From Gymnothorax reevesii (Eukaryota; Chordata; Actinopteri; Anguilliformes; Muraenidae), in NCBI GenBank assembly GCA_029721435.1, contig CM056583.1:71604120-71668119 (forward strand): DNA of 64,000 nucleotides. The letters run 5' to 3'. Below the pieces are notes generated by a model. The model searched no databases and was not told the origin of the DNA. It saw only the letters and a list, made by a program, of their open reading frames with translations. Position numbers and translations under genes: made by a program. Below, one piece after another: positions 1-12,959 of this stretch (its first letter is position 1; the number at the start of each line of letters is the position of its first letter).

Positions 1-744
1 GCGTGGTGTAAGCAAAAGTGCCATTTTGGAGGATTTAGGTGGCGCTAGAGAGCCATTTTGTGCCTTTGGTGAAGAATTTTGGGATAAGACATATGTTTGT
101 TGCCTGTAAGAATTTACTGCAAAATTTTGTTCGTTTTTGACCATGTTTAAGCGGTTAAATTAATGTTGGAAATTGCGTATGCATCGGGAAAAGGCAGTCA
201 AAGTGGCTGCGGACCCCATCTTTGACGCCTCATAAAATCCAAACCGTAGGACTTTTGAAAAAGTTGTACAGTAGTTTTCATCGGAAGAGTGTGCTGTGTC
301 ATCTATTAGCATTTGGGGTCGATACGATGAACGCCCTAGGAGGAGTTCGCGTTTGTTCGAGGGCAAATTTTGGCCAAATTTAGGGGAAAATGCAAATTTT
401 GATATGCAAATAGCGGACTTCCTGTTTGATTTAGGTAATAGGTGTCGATTGTTCATTTTTAGGCCTTGATGAGAAGAACAATATAGTGTTGGTTGCATCT
501 CTCTAGGACTTTCCTACCGGGCGTGGTGGCCCTCTAAAGGCCAGTAAAAAGTGCCTTGGTGGCGCTAGAGAGCCATTTTGTGACCTATGGGGAGAGTTTT
601 TTCATTTTATCAAATTTTTCGCCAGACCTGACGAGCGTGCCGATTTTGGTGAGTTTTTGAGCATGTTTAGGGGGTCAAATTCAAGCTCAAAGAGGCGTAA
701 GAAAAAACAAAGAAACAAAGAATAATAATAATTAAAGCTGCAAG

Positions 745-850
745 CAGCGTTGGGGCGGGTCCTCGCCCACCCGCGCATGTCGAAACGGGGGCGAGACGCC
801 CACCCGTGCATGTCGAAAGGGGGGCGAGACGCGTTCGAGCGATGTCGAGC
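745..850. repeat. GC-rich, CpG-rich doublet within each monomer
   Basis: A 35-40 bp unit containing GCATGTCGAAA and GGGGCGAGACGC occurs twice in tandem after GCGTTGGGRCGGGTCCTCGC. The same doublet recurs in the other monomers, near 4917, 6532, 8075, 9700, 11300, 14515, 16065, 17900, 19450 and 21070, and is truncated near 12930. It is strikingly CpG-rich in an otherwise AT-rich monomer. Confidence 0.75.
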
Positions 851-2287
851 ATTGTGATTCGTTGAACAGTACGAGATAGTGGGAAATCTTTTATTTTGAG
901 TTGAGTGCAAACCCCTTCACTGCAAGAGATTTTTGTTTTGAATAATGGAGCTATGAGCCATGGAACCTGGTCAAAGTATCTGAAGCACATTTAATCACTG
1001 GTGTGTATTGTGAAATCTTCCCCCATGCATGAACTAAGTGAAGGGAGATGATCCGTGGGCTCCAACTGCCACCCGGTGGACAATTGTGTAGTAGCACACA
1101 GAAATACATGGAAATCAATGAAAATCAAGAAATTAATAAATGCTTCTTCTACGTAAATCCTAGAAAGCTGAGATTTTGAGAACATGTTCCCTGAACACAG
1201 ACAAAAGTTTCATACGCTGCAACTTATGGTGAATTCAGAAGTGCGTCACTCTATATTTTTCAAAATATGAATATTCATAACATATTAATATCTCCAGAAA
1301 TATTCATAGAAATTGTTCCATGCTTGGCAGTTTGTCTGTACACATGGAGCTTATGAAGTCTACCAAAGGACATTTTGATACAATAAACGGTTTGTTCACA
1401 GTAAGAAATTATGTGATACTGTACAGCATATGATGAACATAACATTTTTTATTTCAAGAAGTCTTCATTGGATTTTCACGAAATCATGTGAGAATATCTG
1501 TCATGGTACAGCAATGATGTGTGATTTTTTTCAGAATTTTTAAACATTGCGTCAGGGCGTGGTGTAAGGAAAAGTGCCATTTTGGAGGATTTAGGTGGCG
1601 CTAGAGAGCCATTTTGTGCCTTTGGTGACGAATTTTGGGATAAGACATATGTTTGTTGCCTGTAAGAATTTACTGCAAAATTTTGTTCGTTTTTGACCAT
1701 GTTTAAGCGGTTAAATTAATGTTGGAAATTGCGTATGCATCGGGAAAAGGCAGTCAAAGTGGCTGCGGACCCCATCTTTGACGCCTCATAAAATCCAAAC
1801 CGTAGGACTTTTGAAAAAGTTGTACAGTAGTTTTCATCGGAAGAGTGTGCTGTGTCATCTATTAGCATTTGGGGTTGATACGATGAACGCCCTAGGAGGA
1901 GTTCGCGTTTGTTCGAGGGCAAATTTTGGCCAAATTTAGGGGAAAATGCAAATTTTGATATGCAAATTGCGGACTTCCTGTTTGATTTAGGTAATAGGTG
2001 TCGATTGTTCATTTTTAGGCCTTGATGAGATGAGCAATATAGTGTTGGTTGCATCTCTCTATGACTTTCCTACCGGGCGTGGTGGCCCTCTAAAGGCCAG
2101 TAAAAAGTGCCTTGGTGGCGCTAGAGAGCCATTTTGTGACCTATGGGGAGAATTTTTTCATTTAATCAAATTTTTCGCCAGACCTGACGAGCGTGCCGAT
2201 TTTGGTGAGTTTTTGAGCATGTTTAGGGGGTCAAATTTGAGCGCAAAGAGGCGTAGGAAAAAACAAAGAAAGAATAATAATAAGAAC

Positions 2288-3157
2288 TAGAGCGAACAAA
2301 CAAAAACCCATTGTATTGAACATGAAATCGCATTTCAAAACCAATGAACCAAGAACAATGCGACTGACTACCAAAAAAAAAAGAGATAGTTCGACAAAAC
2401 AAATGTTAACTTTGCCTTCAGACACCAGCCCTACAAATCACGGCCACAGAATAAGAGAGGAACTAAAAGCGACTTTAAAAACGCGAACAAAAAAGTAATA
2501 CTAATCTGCAACACAAATCTTAGACACAGTAGAGCGAGTAAAAGAAGCATGCGGAACTTACCTTCAAATGCAAGCACAATGAAACAAGTAAGAGAGGCAT
2601 GCGTACTCACCTTCAAACGCTGGGGTCTGGTTGATCAAGCCACACGTCCACGTTTAAATACCCCTGATGGCTGGTGTCACAACAAATGTATTCCCCCTAC
2701 AAATTTCTTTCCTGCGTCAGTTCCGAATCAACTCCCTACACGCTTACCGGTACGTGAGAGTCGTTTGTGCGTGGTGTTTTCTTTTTTTTTTCGCATTTGT
2801 TGAAAGACAATTGTCATACAAATAATGCAATTGCGGCATAGAACATACCTTGAAAAGACCAGGGGAATGCAGGGTCTATAAGTAAAGTCCTTAAAATCTA
2901 AATGTTTTTAAAGCTGTCTTGTTCTTCACATTGTCAATTATGAGGCCATACGTGTAACTACAGTCATTTTAAGGGAAACTTCTTGAACTTATGAATTGGA
3001 ACAATTTCTATAAATGAAACAACAAGCTTTTTTGCAATGTAAACCCCTCATGAAAAACGACCAAAAGATCCTTGCTGCAGAAGGTGAAATACAATTCCAA
3101 AAATTCCTAATGTGTCTCTCAGTGCATAATTTTTTTCTGAATATCAATATCTCCATA
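2288..3157. other. Unrelated insert replacing part of the third monomer
   Basis: After the (AAT)n of the second monomer the sequence leaves the array. It rejoins at about 3158 with ATTTTGATATGCAAATTGCA, which corresponds to monomer position about 395, so the first part of one monomer is missing. The 870-bp insert has an A-rich beginning and two similar short stretches near 2549-2625, each with GCATGCG, a splice-donor-like signal on the minus strand and ACCTTCAAA. No protein family or terminal inverted repeat was recognised. Confidence 0.7.
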
Positions 3158-4850
3158 GCAATTTTGATATGCAAATTGCAGACTTCCTGTTCGATTTAGG
3201 TCAAGAGTGTTGATTCTGAAATTTTAAATCTTGATGAGAGGAAGAATAATGTTTTGGTTCCATCTCGGTGCGAGGTTCCTACCGGTCGTGGTCGCCGTCT
3301 AAGTACCAATTTCATGTTTCTATCCGCTGCTAGACAGCCATTTTGGTACCTACGTCGATACGGGAGCGAGACGTGTTCAGCTGGCATTGGACACTGTCAT
3401 TAGTTGGACAGTGCGAGACAGAGGGAAATGTTTTTCGTTAGTTGAGTGCAAACCCCTTTACTGAAGTAGAATTTTCTTTTGTATAATGGAGCTATATGCC
3501 ATGGGACCTGGTCAAAGTGTCTGAAGCAGATTTAATCACTGCTGTGTATTGTGTAATCTGCCCCCATGCATGAAGTTGGTGAAGGGAGATGAGCCGTGTG
3601 GTCCTTCTGCCACCCAGTGTACAGAATGTGTAGTAACACATAGACAAGCATGAAAATCAATAATAATCAAGAAATTAATAAATGCTTCTTCTACGTAAAT
3701 CCTAGAAAGCTGAGATTTTGGGAGCATGTTCCCTGAACACAGACAAAAGTTTCATCCGCAGCAACTTATGGTGAATTCAGAAGTGCGTCACTCTACATTT
3801 TCCAAAATATGAATATTAATATCATGTTAATATCTCGACAAATATTCATTGAAACATTACCATGCTTGGCACATTTTTTCTCCATATAAAGATGATGAAG
3901 TATACCAAAGATCATTTTGATTCGATCAACAGTTTGTCCACAACAAGAGAAAATATATTACTGTACAGTGTATTATGTATATAATATTTTTTTTTCTCGA
4001 GAAGTCTTTCATGGATTTTCACGAAATCAAGTGACAAAATGTGTCATGTTACAGCAATCATGTGTGATTTTTTTCAGAATTTTCAAATATTGCGACAGGC
4101 CGTGGTAAAAGCAAAAGTGCCATTTTGGAGGATGTAGGTGGCGCAAGAGAGCCATTTTGTACCTCTAGTGGAGATTTTTGAAATAAGAGATATGTTTGTA
4201 GCCTCCAGGAATTTCCTGCAAAATTTTGTTTGTTTTTGACCATGTTTAAGCGGTTAAAATAATGTTGGGAATTGGGTATGCATGGAAAAAAGGCTGTCCA
4301 AGTGGCTGCGGACCCCATCTTTGACGCCTCATAAAATCCGTACCGTTCAACTTTTGACAAAGTTGTGCCATCGTTTTCATCGGAAGAGTGTGCTTTGTCA
4401 TCTATTAGCATTTGGGGTCGATACAATAAATGCCCCGAGAGGAGTTCACGTTTGTTCAAGGGCAAATTTAGGCCAAATTTTGGTGAGAATGGAAATTTTT
4501 ATATGCAAATTGCTTACTTCCTGTTCGATTTAGATAATGGGTGTCAATTATTCATTTGTAGGGCTTGATGAGATGAGCAATATAGTCTTGGTCCCATCTC
4601 TCTATGGCTTTCCTACCGGTCGTGGTGGCCGTCAAAAGGCCAGTAAAATGTACCTTGGTGGCGCTAGAGAGCCATTTTGTCACCTAGGGGGAAGATTTTT
4701 TCATTTTATCAAATTTTTCGCCAGACATGAGGTGTGTGCCAAATTTGGAGAGTTTTTGAGCATGTTTAGGGGGTCAAATGTAAGCGCAAAGAGGCGTATA
4801 GAGAAAGAAAGAAAGAATAATAATAATAATAATAAGAAACATAGCAGGAA
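3158..4850. repeat. Diverged, partly deleted array monomers
   Basis: These units align to the array consensus but carry many substitutions. The first (3158-4098) also lacks the stretch between the second GGTGGCGCTAGAGAGCC-like block and the GC-rich doublet, joining directly to a remnant at about 3355-3385. The second starts at 4099 with a changed anchor. They look older than the flanking monomers. Confidence 0.75.
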
Positions 4851-4851
4851 C

Positions 4852-4900
4852 AATAGGGTCCTCTCCGAGGCCTTGCAGGCCTGGAGGCTCGGACCCTAAT
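4852..4900. repeat. 49-bp hairpin module (single)
   Basis: The module is bounded by AATAGGGTCC and GGACCCTAAT, which are inverted repeats matching at 9 of 10 positions, with a GGCC-rich inner stem. Single modules of exactly 49 bp also lie at 6470-6518, 9635-9683, 11249-11297, 12873-12921, 14455-14503 and 21010-21058. All sit in (AAT)n, and each is followed by TTAAAGCTGCAAGCAGC. Monomers at about 725, 8066, 16050 and 19440 lack it and show only (AAT)n-TTAA. Confidence 0.85.
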
Positions 4901-7900
4901 TAAAGCTGCAAGCAGCGTTGGGGCGGGTCCTCGCCCACCGGTGCATGTCGAAACGGGGGCGAGACGCCCATTTGCGCATGTCGAAAGGGGGGCGAGACGC
5001 GTTCGAGCGATGTCGAGCATTGTGATTCGTTGAACAGTACGAGATAGTGGGAAATTTTTTATGTTGAGTTGAGTGCAAACCCCTTCACTGCAAGAGATTT
5101 TTGTTTTGAATAATGGAGCTATGAGCCATGGAACCTGGTCAAAGTATCTGAAGCACATGTAATCACTGGTGTGTATTGTGAAATCTTCCCCCATGCATGA
5201 ACTTAGTGAAGGGAGATGATCCGTGGGCTCCAACTGCCACCCGGTGGACAATTGTGTAGTAGCACACAGAAATACATGGAAATCAATAAAAATCAAGAAA
5301 TTAATAAATGCTTCTTCTACGTAAATCCTAGAAAGCTGAGATTTTGGGAGCATGTTCCCTGAACACAGACAAAAGTTTCATACGCTGCAACTTATGGTGA
5401 ATTCAGAAGTGCGTCACTCTATATTTTTCAAAATATGAATATTCATAACATATTAATATCTCCAGAAATATTCATAGAAATTGTTCCATGCTTGGCAGTT
5501 TGTCTGTACACATGGAGCTTATGAAGTCTACCAAAGGACATTTTGATACAATAAACGGTTTGTTCACAGTAAGAAATTATGTGATACTGTACAGCATATG
5601 ATGAACATAACATTTTTTATTTCAAGAAGTCTTCATTGGATTTTCACGAAATCAAGTGAGAATATCTGTCATGGTACAGCAATGATGTGTGTTTTTTTTC
5701 AGAATTTTTACACATTGCGTCAGGGCGTGGTGTAAGCAAAAGTGCCATTTTGGAGGATTTAGGTGGCGCTAGAGAGCCATTTTGTGCCTTTGGTGAAGAA
5801 TTTTGGGATAAGAGATATGTTTGTTGCCTGTAAGAATTTACTGCAAAATTTTGTTCGTTTTTGACCATGTTTAAGCGGTTAAATTAATGTTGGAAATGGC
5901 GTATGCATCGGGAAAAGGCAGTCAAAGTGGCTGCGGACCCCATCTCTCACGCCTCATAAAATCCAGACCGTAGGACTTTTGAAAAAGTTGTACAGTAGTT
6001 TTCATCGGAAGAGTGTGCTGTGTCATCTATTAGCATTTGGGGTCGATACGATGAACGCCCTAGGAGGAGTTCGCGTTTGTTCGAGGGCACATTTTGGCCA
6101 AATTTAGGGGAAAATGCAAATTTTGATATGCAAATTGCGGACTTCCTGTTTGATTTAGGTAATAGGTGTCGATTGTTCATTTTTAGGCCTTGATGAGATG
6201 AACAATATAGTGTTGGTTGCATCTCTCTATGACTTTCCTACCGGGCGTGGTGGCCCTCTAAAGGCCAGTAAAAAGTGCCTTGGTGGCGCTAGAGAGCCAT
6301 TTTGTGACCTATGGGGAGAATTTTTTCATTTTATCAAATTTTTCGCCAGACCGGACGAGCGTGCCGATTTTGGTGAGTTTTTGAGCATGTTTAGGGGGTC
6401 AAATTTGAGCGCAAAGAGGCGTAAGAAGAAATAAAGAATAATAATAATAATAAGAAACACGAGAAAAACAATAGGGTCCTCTCCAAGGCCCTGCAGGCCT
6501 GGAGGCTCGGACCCTAATTAAAGCTGCAAGCAGCGTTGGGGCGGGTCCTCGCCCACCGGCGCACGTCGAAACGGGGGCGAGACGCCCACCCGCGCATGTC
6601 GAAAGGGGGGCGAGACGCGTTCGAGCGATGTCGAGCATTGTCATTCGTTGGACAGTACGAGATGGTGGGAAATGTTTTATGTTGATTTGAGTGCAAACCC
6701 CTTCACTGAAAGAGATTTTTGTTTTGAATATTGGAGCTATGAGCCATGGAACCTGGTCAAAGTATCTGAAGCACATTTAATCACTGCTTTGTATTGTGTA
6801 ATCTTCTCCCATGCATGAACTTAGTGAAGGGAGATGATCCGTGGGCTCCAACTGCCACCCGGTGGACAATTGTGTAGTAGCACACAGAAATACATGGAAA
6901 TCAATGAAAATCAAGAAATTAATGAATGCTTCTTCTACGTAAATCCTAGAAAGCTGAGATTTTGGGAGCATGTTCCCTGAACACAGACAAAAGTTTCATA
7001 CGCTGCAACTTATGGTGAATTCAGAAGTGCGTCACTCTATATTTTTCGAAATATGAATATTCATAACATATTAATATCTCCAGAAATATTCATAGAAATT
7101 GTTCCATGCTTGGCAGTTTGTCGGTACACATGGAGCTTATGAAGTGTACCAAAGGACATTTTGATACAATAAACGGTTTGTTCACAGTAAGAAATTATGT
7201 GATACTGTACAGCATATGATGAACATAACATTTTTTATTTCAAGAAGTCTTCATTGGATTTTCACGAAATCATGTGAGAATATCTGTCATGGTACAGCAA
7301 TGATGTGTGATTTTTTTCAGAATTTTTAAACATAGCGCCAGGGCATGGTGTAAGCAAAAGTGTCATTTTGGAGGATTTAGGTGGCGCTAGAGAGCCATTT
7401 TGTGCCTTTGGTGAAGAATTTTGGGATAAGAGATATGTTTGTTGCCTGTAAGAATTTACTGCAAAATTGTGTTCGTTTTTGACCATGTTTAAGCGGTTTA
7501 ATTAATGTTGGCAATTGCGTCTGCATTGGGAAAAGGCAGTCAAAGTGGCTGCGGACCCCATCTTTGACGCCTCATAAAATCCAAACGGTAGGACTTTTGA
7601 AAAAGTTGTACAGTAGTTTTCATCGGAAGAGTGTGCTCTGTCATCTATTAACATTTGGGGTTGATACGATGAATGCCCCGAGAGGAGTTCGCGTTTGTTC
7701 GAGGGCAAATTTTGGCCAGATTTAGGGGAAAATGCAAATTTTGATATGCAAATTGCGGACTTCCTGTTTGATTTAGGTAATAGGTGTCGATTGTTCATTT
7801 TTAGGCCTTGATAAGATGAACAATATAGTGTTGGTTGCATGTCTCTATGACTTTCCTACCGGGCGTGGTGGCCCTCTAAAGGCCAGTAAAAAGTGCCTTG

Positions 7901-8889
7901 GTGGCGCTAGAGAGCCATTTTGTGACCTATGGGGATAATTGTTTCATTTTATCAAATTTTTCGCCAGACCTGAGGAGTGTACCAATTTTGGTGAGTTTTT
8001 GAGCATGTTTAGGGGGTCAAATTTGAGCGCAAAGCGGCGTAAGAAGAAACAAAGAATAATAATAATTAAAGCTGCAAGCAGCGTTGGGACGGGTCCTCGC
8101 CCACCCGCGCATGTCGAAACGGGGGCGAGACGCCCATCCGCGCATGTCGAAAGGGGGGCGAGACGCGTCGGAGCGATGTCGAGCATTGTGATTCGTTGAA
8201 CAGTACGAGATAGTGGGAAATTTTTTATATTGAGTTGAGTGCAAACCCCTTAACTGCAAGAGATTTTTGTTTTGAATCATGGACCTATGAGCCATGGAAC
8301 CTGGTCAAAGTATCTGAAGCACATTTAATCACTGGTGTGTATTGTGAAATCTTCCCCCATGCATGAACTTAGTGAAGGGAGATGATCCGTGGGCTCCAAC
8401 TGCCACCCGGTGGACAATTGTGTAGTAGCACACAGAAATACATGGAAATCAATGAAAATCAAGAAATTAATAAATGCTTCTTCTACGTAAATCCTAGAAA
8501 GCTGAGATTTTGGGAGCATGTTCCCTGAACACAGACAAAAGTTTCATACGCTGCAACTTATGGTGAATTCAGAAGTGCGTCACTCTATATTTTTCAAAAT
8601 ATGAATATTCATAACATATTAATATCTCCAGAAATATTCATAGAAATTGTTCCATGCTTGGCAGTTTGTCTGTACACATGGATCTTATGAAGTCTACCAA
8701 AGGACATTTTGATACAATAAACGGTTTGTTCACAGTAAGAAATGATGTGATACTGTACAGCATATGATGAACATAACATTTTTTATTTCAAGAAGTCTTC
8801 ATTGGATTTTCACGAAATCAAGTGAGAATATCTGTCATGGTACAGCAATGATGTGTGATTTTTTTCAGAATTTTTAAACATTGCGTCAG

Positions 8890-10506
8890 GGCGTGGTGTA
8901 AGCAAAAGTGCCATTTTGGAGGATTTAGGTGGCGCTAGAGAGCCATTTTGTGCCTTTGGTGAAGAATTTTGGGATAAGGGATATGTTTGTTGCATGTAAG
9001 AATTTACTGCAAAATTTTGTTCGTTTTTGACCATGTTTAAGCGGTTAAATTCATGTTGGAAATTGCGTATGCATCGGGAAAAGGCAGTCAAAGTGGCTGC
9101 GGACCCCATCTTTGACGCCTCATAAAATCCAAACCGTAGGACTTTTGAAAAAGTTGTACAGTAGTTTTCATCGGAAGAGTGTGCTGTGTCATCTATTAGC
9201 ATTTGGGGTCGATAAGATGAACGCCCTAGGAGGAGTTCGCGTTTGTTCGAGGGCAAATTTTGGCCAAATTTTGGGTGAAATGCAAATTTTGATATGCAAA
9301 TTGCGGACTTCCTGTTTGATTTAGGTAATAGGTGTCGATTGTTCATTTTTAGGCCTTGATGAGATGAACAATATAGTGTTGGTTGCATCTCTCTATGACT
9401 TTCCTACCGGGCGTGGTGGCCCTCTAAAGGCCAGAAAAAAGTGCCTTGGTGGCGCTAGAGAGCCATTTTGTGACCTATGGGGAGAGTTTTTTCATTTTAT
9501 CAAATTTTTCGCCAGACCTGACGAGCGTGCCGATTTTGGTGAGTTTTTGAGCATGTTTAGGGGGTCAAATTGAAGCTCAAAGAGGCGTAAGAAAAAACAA
9601 AGAAACAAAGAATAATAAGAAACATAGCAGGAACAATAGGGTCCTCTCTGAGGCCTTTCAGGCCTCGAGGCTCGGACCCTAATTAAAGCTGCAAGCAGCG
9701 TTGGGACGGGTCCTCGCCCACCCGCGCATGTCGAAACGTGGGCGAGATGCCCACCCGTGCATGTCGAAAGGGGGTGAGACGCGTTCGAGCGATGTCGAGC
9801 ATTGTGATTCGTTGGACAGTACGAGATAGTGGGAAATCTTTTATGTTGAGTTGAGTGCAAACCCCTTCACTGCAAGAGATTTTTGTTTAGAATAATGGAG
9901 CTATGAGCCATGGAACCTGGTCAAAGTATTAGAAGCACATTTAATCACTGGAGTGTATTGTGAAATCTTCCCCCATGCATGAACTTAGTGAAGGGAGATG
10001 ATCCGTGGGCTCCAACTGCCACCCGGTGGACAATTGTGTAGTAGCACACAGAAATACATGGAAATCAATAAAAATCAAGAAATTAATAAATGCTTCTTCT
10101 ACGTAAATCCTAGAAAGCTGGGATTTTGGGAGCATGTTCCCTGAACACAGACAAAAGTTTCATACGCTGCAACTTATGGTGAATTCAGAAGTGCGTCACT
10201 CTATATTTTTCAAAATATGAATATTCATAACATATTAATATCTCCAGAAATATTAATAGAAATTGTTCCATGCTTGGCAGTTTGTCTGTACACATGGAGC
10301 TAATGAATTCTACCAAAGGACATTTTGATACAATAAACGGTTTGTTCACAGTAAGAAATTATGTGATACTGTACAGCATATGATGAACATAACATTTTTT
10401 ATTTCAAGAAGTCTTCATTGGATTTTCACGAAATCAAGTGAGAATATCTGGCTTGGTACAGCAATGATGTGTGATTTTTTTCAGAATTTTTAAACATTGC
10501 GTCAGG
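8890..10506. repeat. Representative array monomer (1617 bp, one hairpin)
   Basis: Order within one unit: a block with GGTGGCGCTAGAGAGCC (8929 onward); a central block ending in TGATATGCAAATTGCGGACT; a second, diverged copy of the first block (about 9450-9570); an (AAT)n-rich stretch; the 49-bp hairpin (9635-9683); TTAA; AGCTGCAAGCAGC; a GC-rich doublet (about 9700-9790); and about 700 bp of AT-rich sequence up to the next anchor. Other monomers follow this order. Confidence 0.85.
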
Positions 10507-12959
10507 GCGTGGTGTAAGCAAAAGTGCCATTTTGGAGGATTTAGGTGGCGCTAGAGAGCCATTTTGTGCCTTTGGTGAAGAATTTTGGGATAAGAGATAT
10601 GTTTGTTGCCTGTAAGAATTTACTGCAAAATTTTGTTCGTTTTTGACCATGTTTAAGCAGTGAAATTCATGTAGGAAATTGCGTATGCATCGGGAAAAGG
10701 CAGTCAAAGTGGCTGCGGACCCCATCTTTGACGCCTCATAAATTCCAAACCGTAGGACTTTTGAAAAAGTTGTACAGTAGTTTTGATCGGAAGAGTGTGC
10801 TGTGTCATCTATTAGCATTTGGGGTCGATACGATGAACGCCCTAGGAGGAGTTCGCGTTTGTTCGAGGGCAAATTTGGGCCAAATTTAGGGGAAAATGCA
10901 AATTTTGATATGCAAATAGCGGACTTCCTGTTCGATTTCGGTAATAGGTGTCGATTGTTCATTTTTAGGCCTTGATGAGAAGAACAAAATAGTGTTGGTT
11001 GCATCTCTCTATGACTTTCCTACGGGGCGTGGTGGCCCTCTAAAGGCCAGTAAAAAGTGCCTTGGTGGCGCTAGAGAGCCATTTTGTGACCTATGGGGAG
11101 AATTTTTTCATTTTATCAAATTTTTCGCCAGACCTGACGAGCGTGCCGATTTTGGTGAGTTTTTGAGCATGTTTAGGGGGTCAAATTCAAGCTCAAAGAG
11201 GCGTAAGAAAAAACAAAGAATAATAATAATAAGAAACTGACCAGGAACAATAGGGTCCTCTCTGAGGCCTTTCAGGCCTCGAGGCTCGGACCCTAATTAA
11301 AGCTGCAAGCAGCGTTGGGACGGGTCCTCGCCCACCCGCGCATGTCGAAACGAGGGCGAGACGCCCACCCGTTGCATGTCGAAAGGGGGGCGAGACGCGT
11401 TCGAGCGATGTCGAGCATTGTGATTCGTTGGACAGTACGAGATAGTGGGAAATCTTTTATGTTGAGTTGAGTGCAAACCCCTTAACTGCAAGAGATTTTT
11501 GTTTTGAATAATGGAGCTATGAGCCATGGAACCTGGCCAAAGTATCAGAAGCACATTTAATCACTGGTGTGTATTGTGAAATCTTCCCCCATGCATGAAC
11601 TTAGTGAAGGGAGATGATCCGTGGGCTCCAACTGCCACCCGGTGGACAATTGTGTAGTAGCACACAGAAATACATGGAAATCAATGAAAATCAAGAAATT
11701 AATAAATGCTTCTTCTACGTAAATCCTAGAAAGCTGAGATTTTGGGAGAATGTTCCCTGAACACTGACAAAAGTTTCATACGCTGCAACTCATGGTGAAT
11801 TCAGAAGTGCGTCACTCTATATTTTTCAAAATATGAATATTCATTACATATTAATATCTCCAGAAATATTCATAGAAATTGTTCCATGCTTGGCAGTTTG
11901 TCTGTACACATGGAGCTTATGAAGTCTACCAAAGGACATTTTGATACAATAAACGGTTTGTTCACAGTAAGAAATTATGTGATACTGTACAGCATATGAT
12001 GAACATAACATTTTTTATTTCAAGAAGTCTTCATTGGATTTTCACGAAATCAAGTGAGAATATCTGTCATGGTACAGCAATGATGTGTGATTTTTTTCAG
12101 AATTTTTAAACATTGCGTCAGGGCGTGGTGTAAGCAAAAGTGCCATTTTGGAGGATTTAGGTGGCGCTAGAGAGCCATTTTGTGCCTTTGGTGAAGAATT
12201 TTGGGATAAGAGATATGTTTGTTGCCTGTAAGAATTTACTGCAAAATTTTGTTCGTTTTTGACCATGTTTAAGCGGTTAAATTAATGTTGGAAATTGCGT
12301 ATGCATCGGGAAAAGGCAGTCAAAGTGGCTGCGGACCCCACCTTTGACGCCTCATGAAATCCAAACCGTAGGACTTTTGAAAAAGTTGTACAGTAGTTTT
12401 CATCGGAAGAGTGTGCTGTGTCATCTATTAGCATTTGGGGTCGATACGATGAACGCCCTAGGAGGAGTTCGCGTTTGTTCGAGGGCAAATTTTGGCCAAA
12501 TTTAGGGTGAAATGCAAATTTTGATATGCAAATTGCGGACTTCCTGTTTGATTTAGGTAATAGGTGTCGATTGTTCATTTTTAGGCCTTGATGAGATGAA
12601 CAATATAGTGTTGGTTGCATGTCTCTATGACTTTCCTACCGGGCGTGGTGGCCCTCTAAAGGCCAGTAAAAAGTGCCTTGGTGGCGCTAGAGAGCCATTT
12701 AGTGACCTATGGGGAGAATTTTTTCATTTTATCAAATTTTTCGCCAGACCTGACGAGCGTGCCGATTTTGGTGAGTTTTTGAGCATGTTTAGGGGGTCAA
12801 ATTCAAGCTCAAAGAGGCGTAAGAAAAAACAAAGAAACAAAGAATAATAATAATAGGAAACATAGCAGGAACAATAGGGTCCTCTCTGAGGCCTTTCAGG
12901 CCTCGAGGCTCGGACCCTAATTAAAGCTGCAAGCAGCGTTGGGACGGGTCCTCGCCCAC

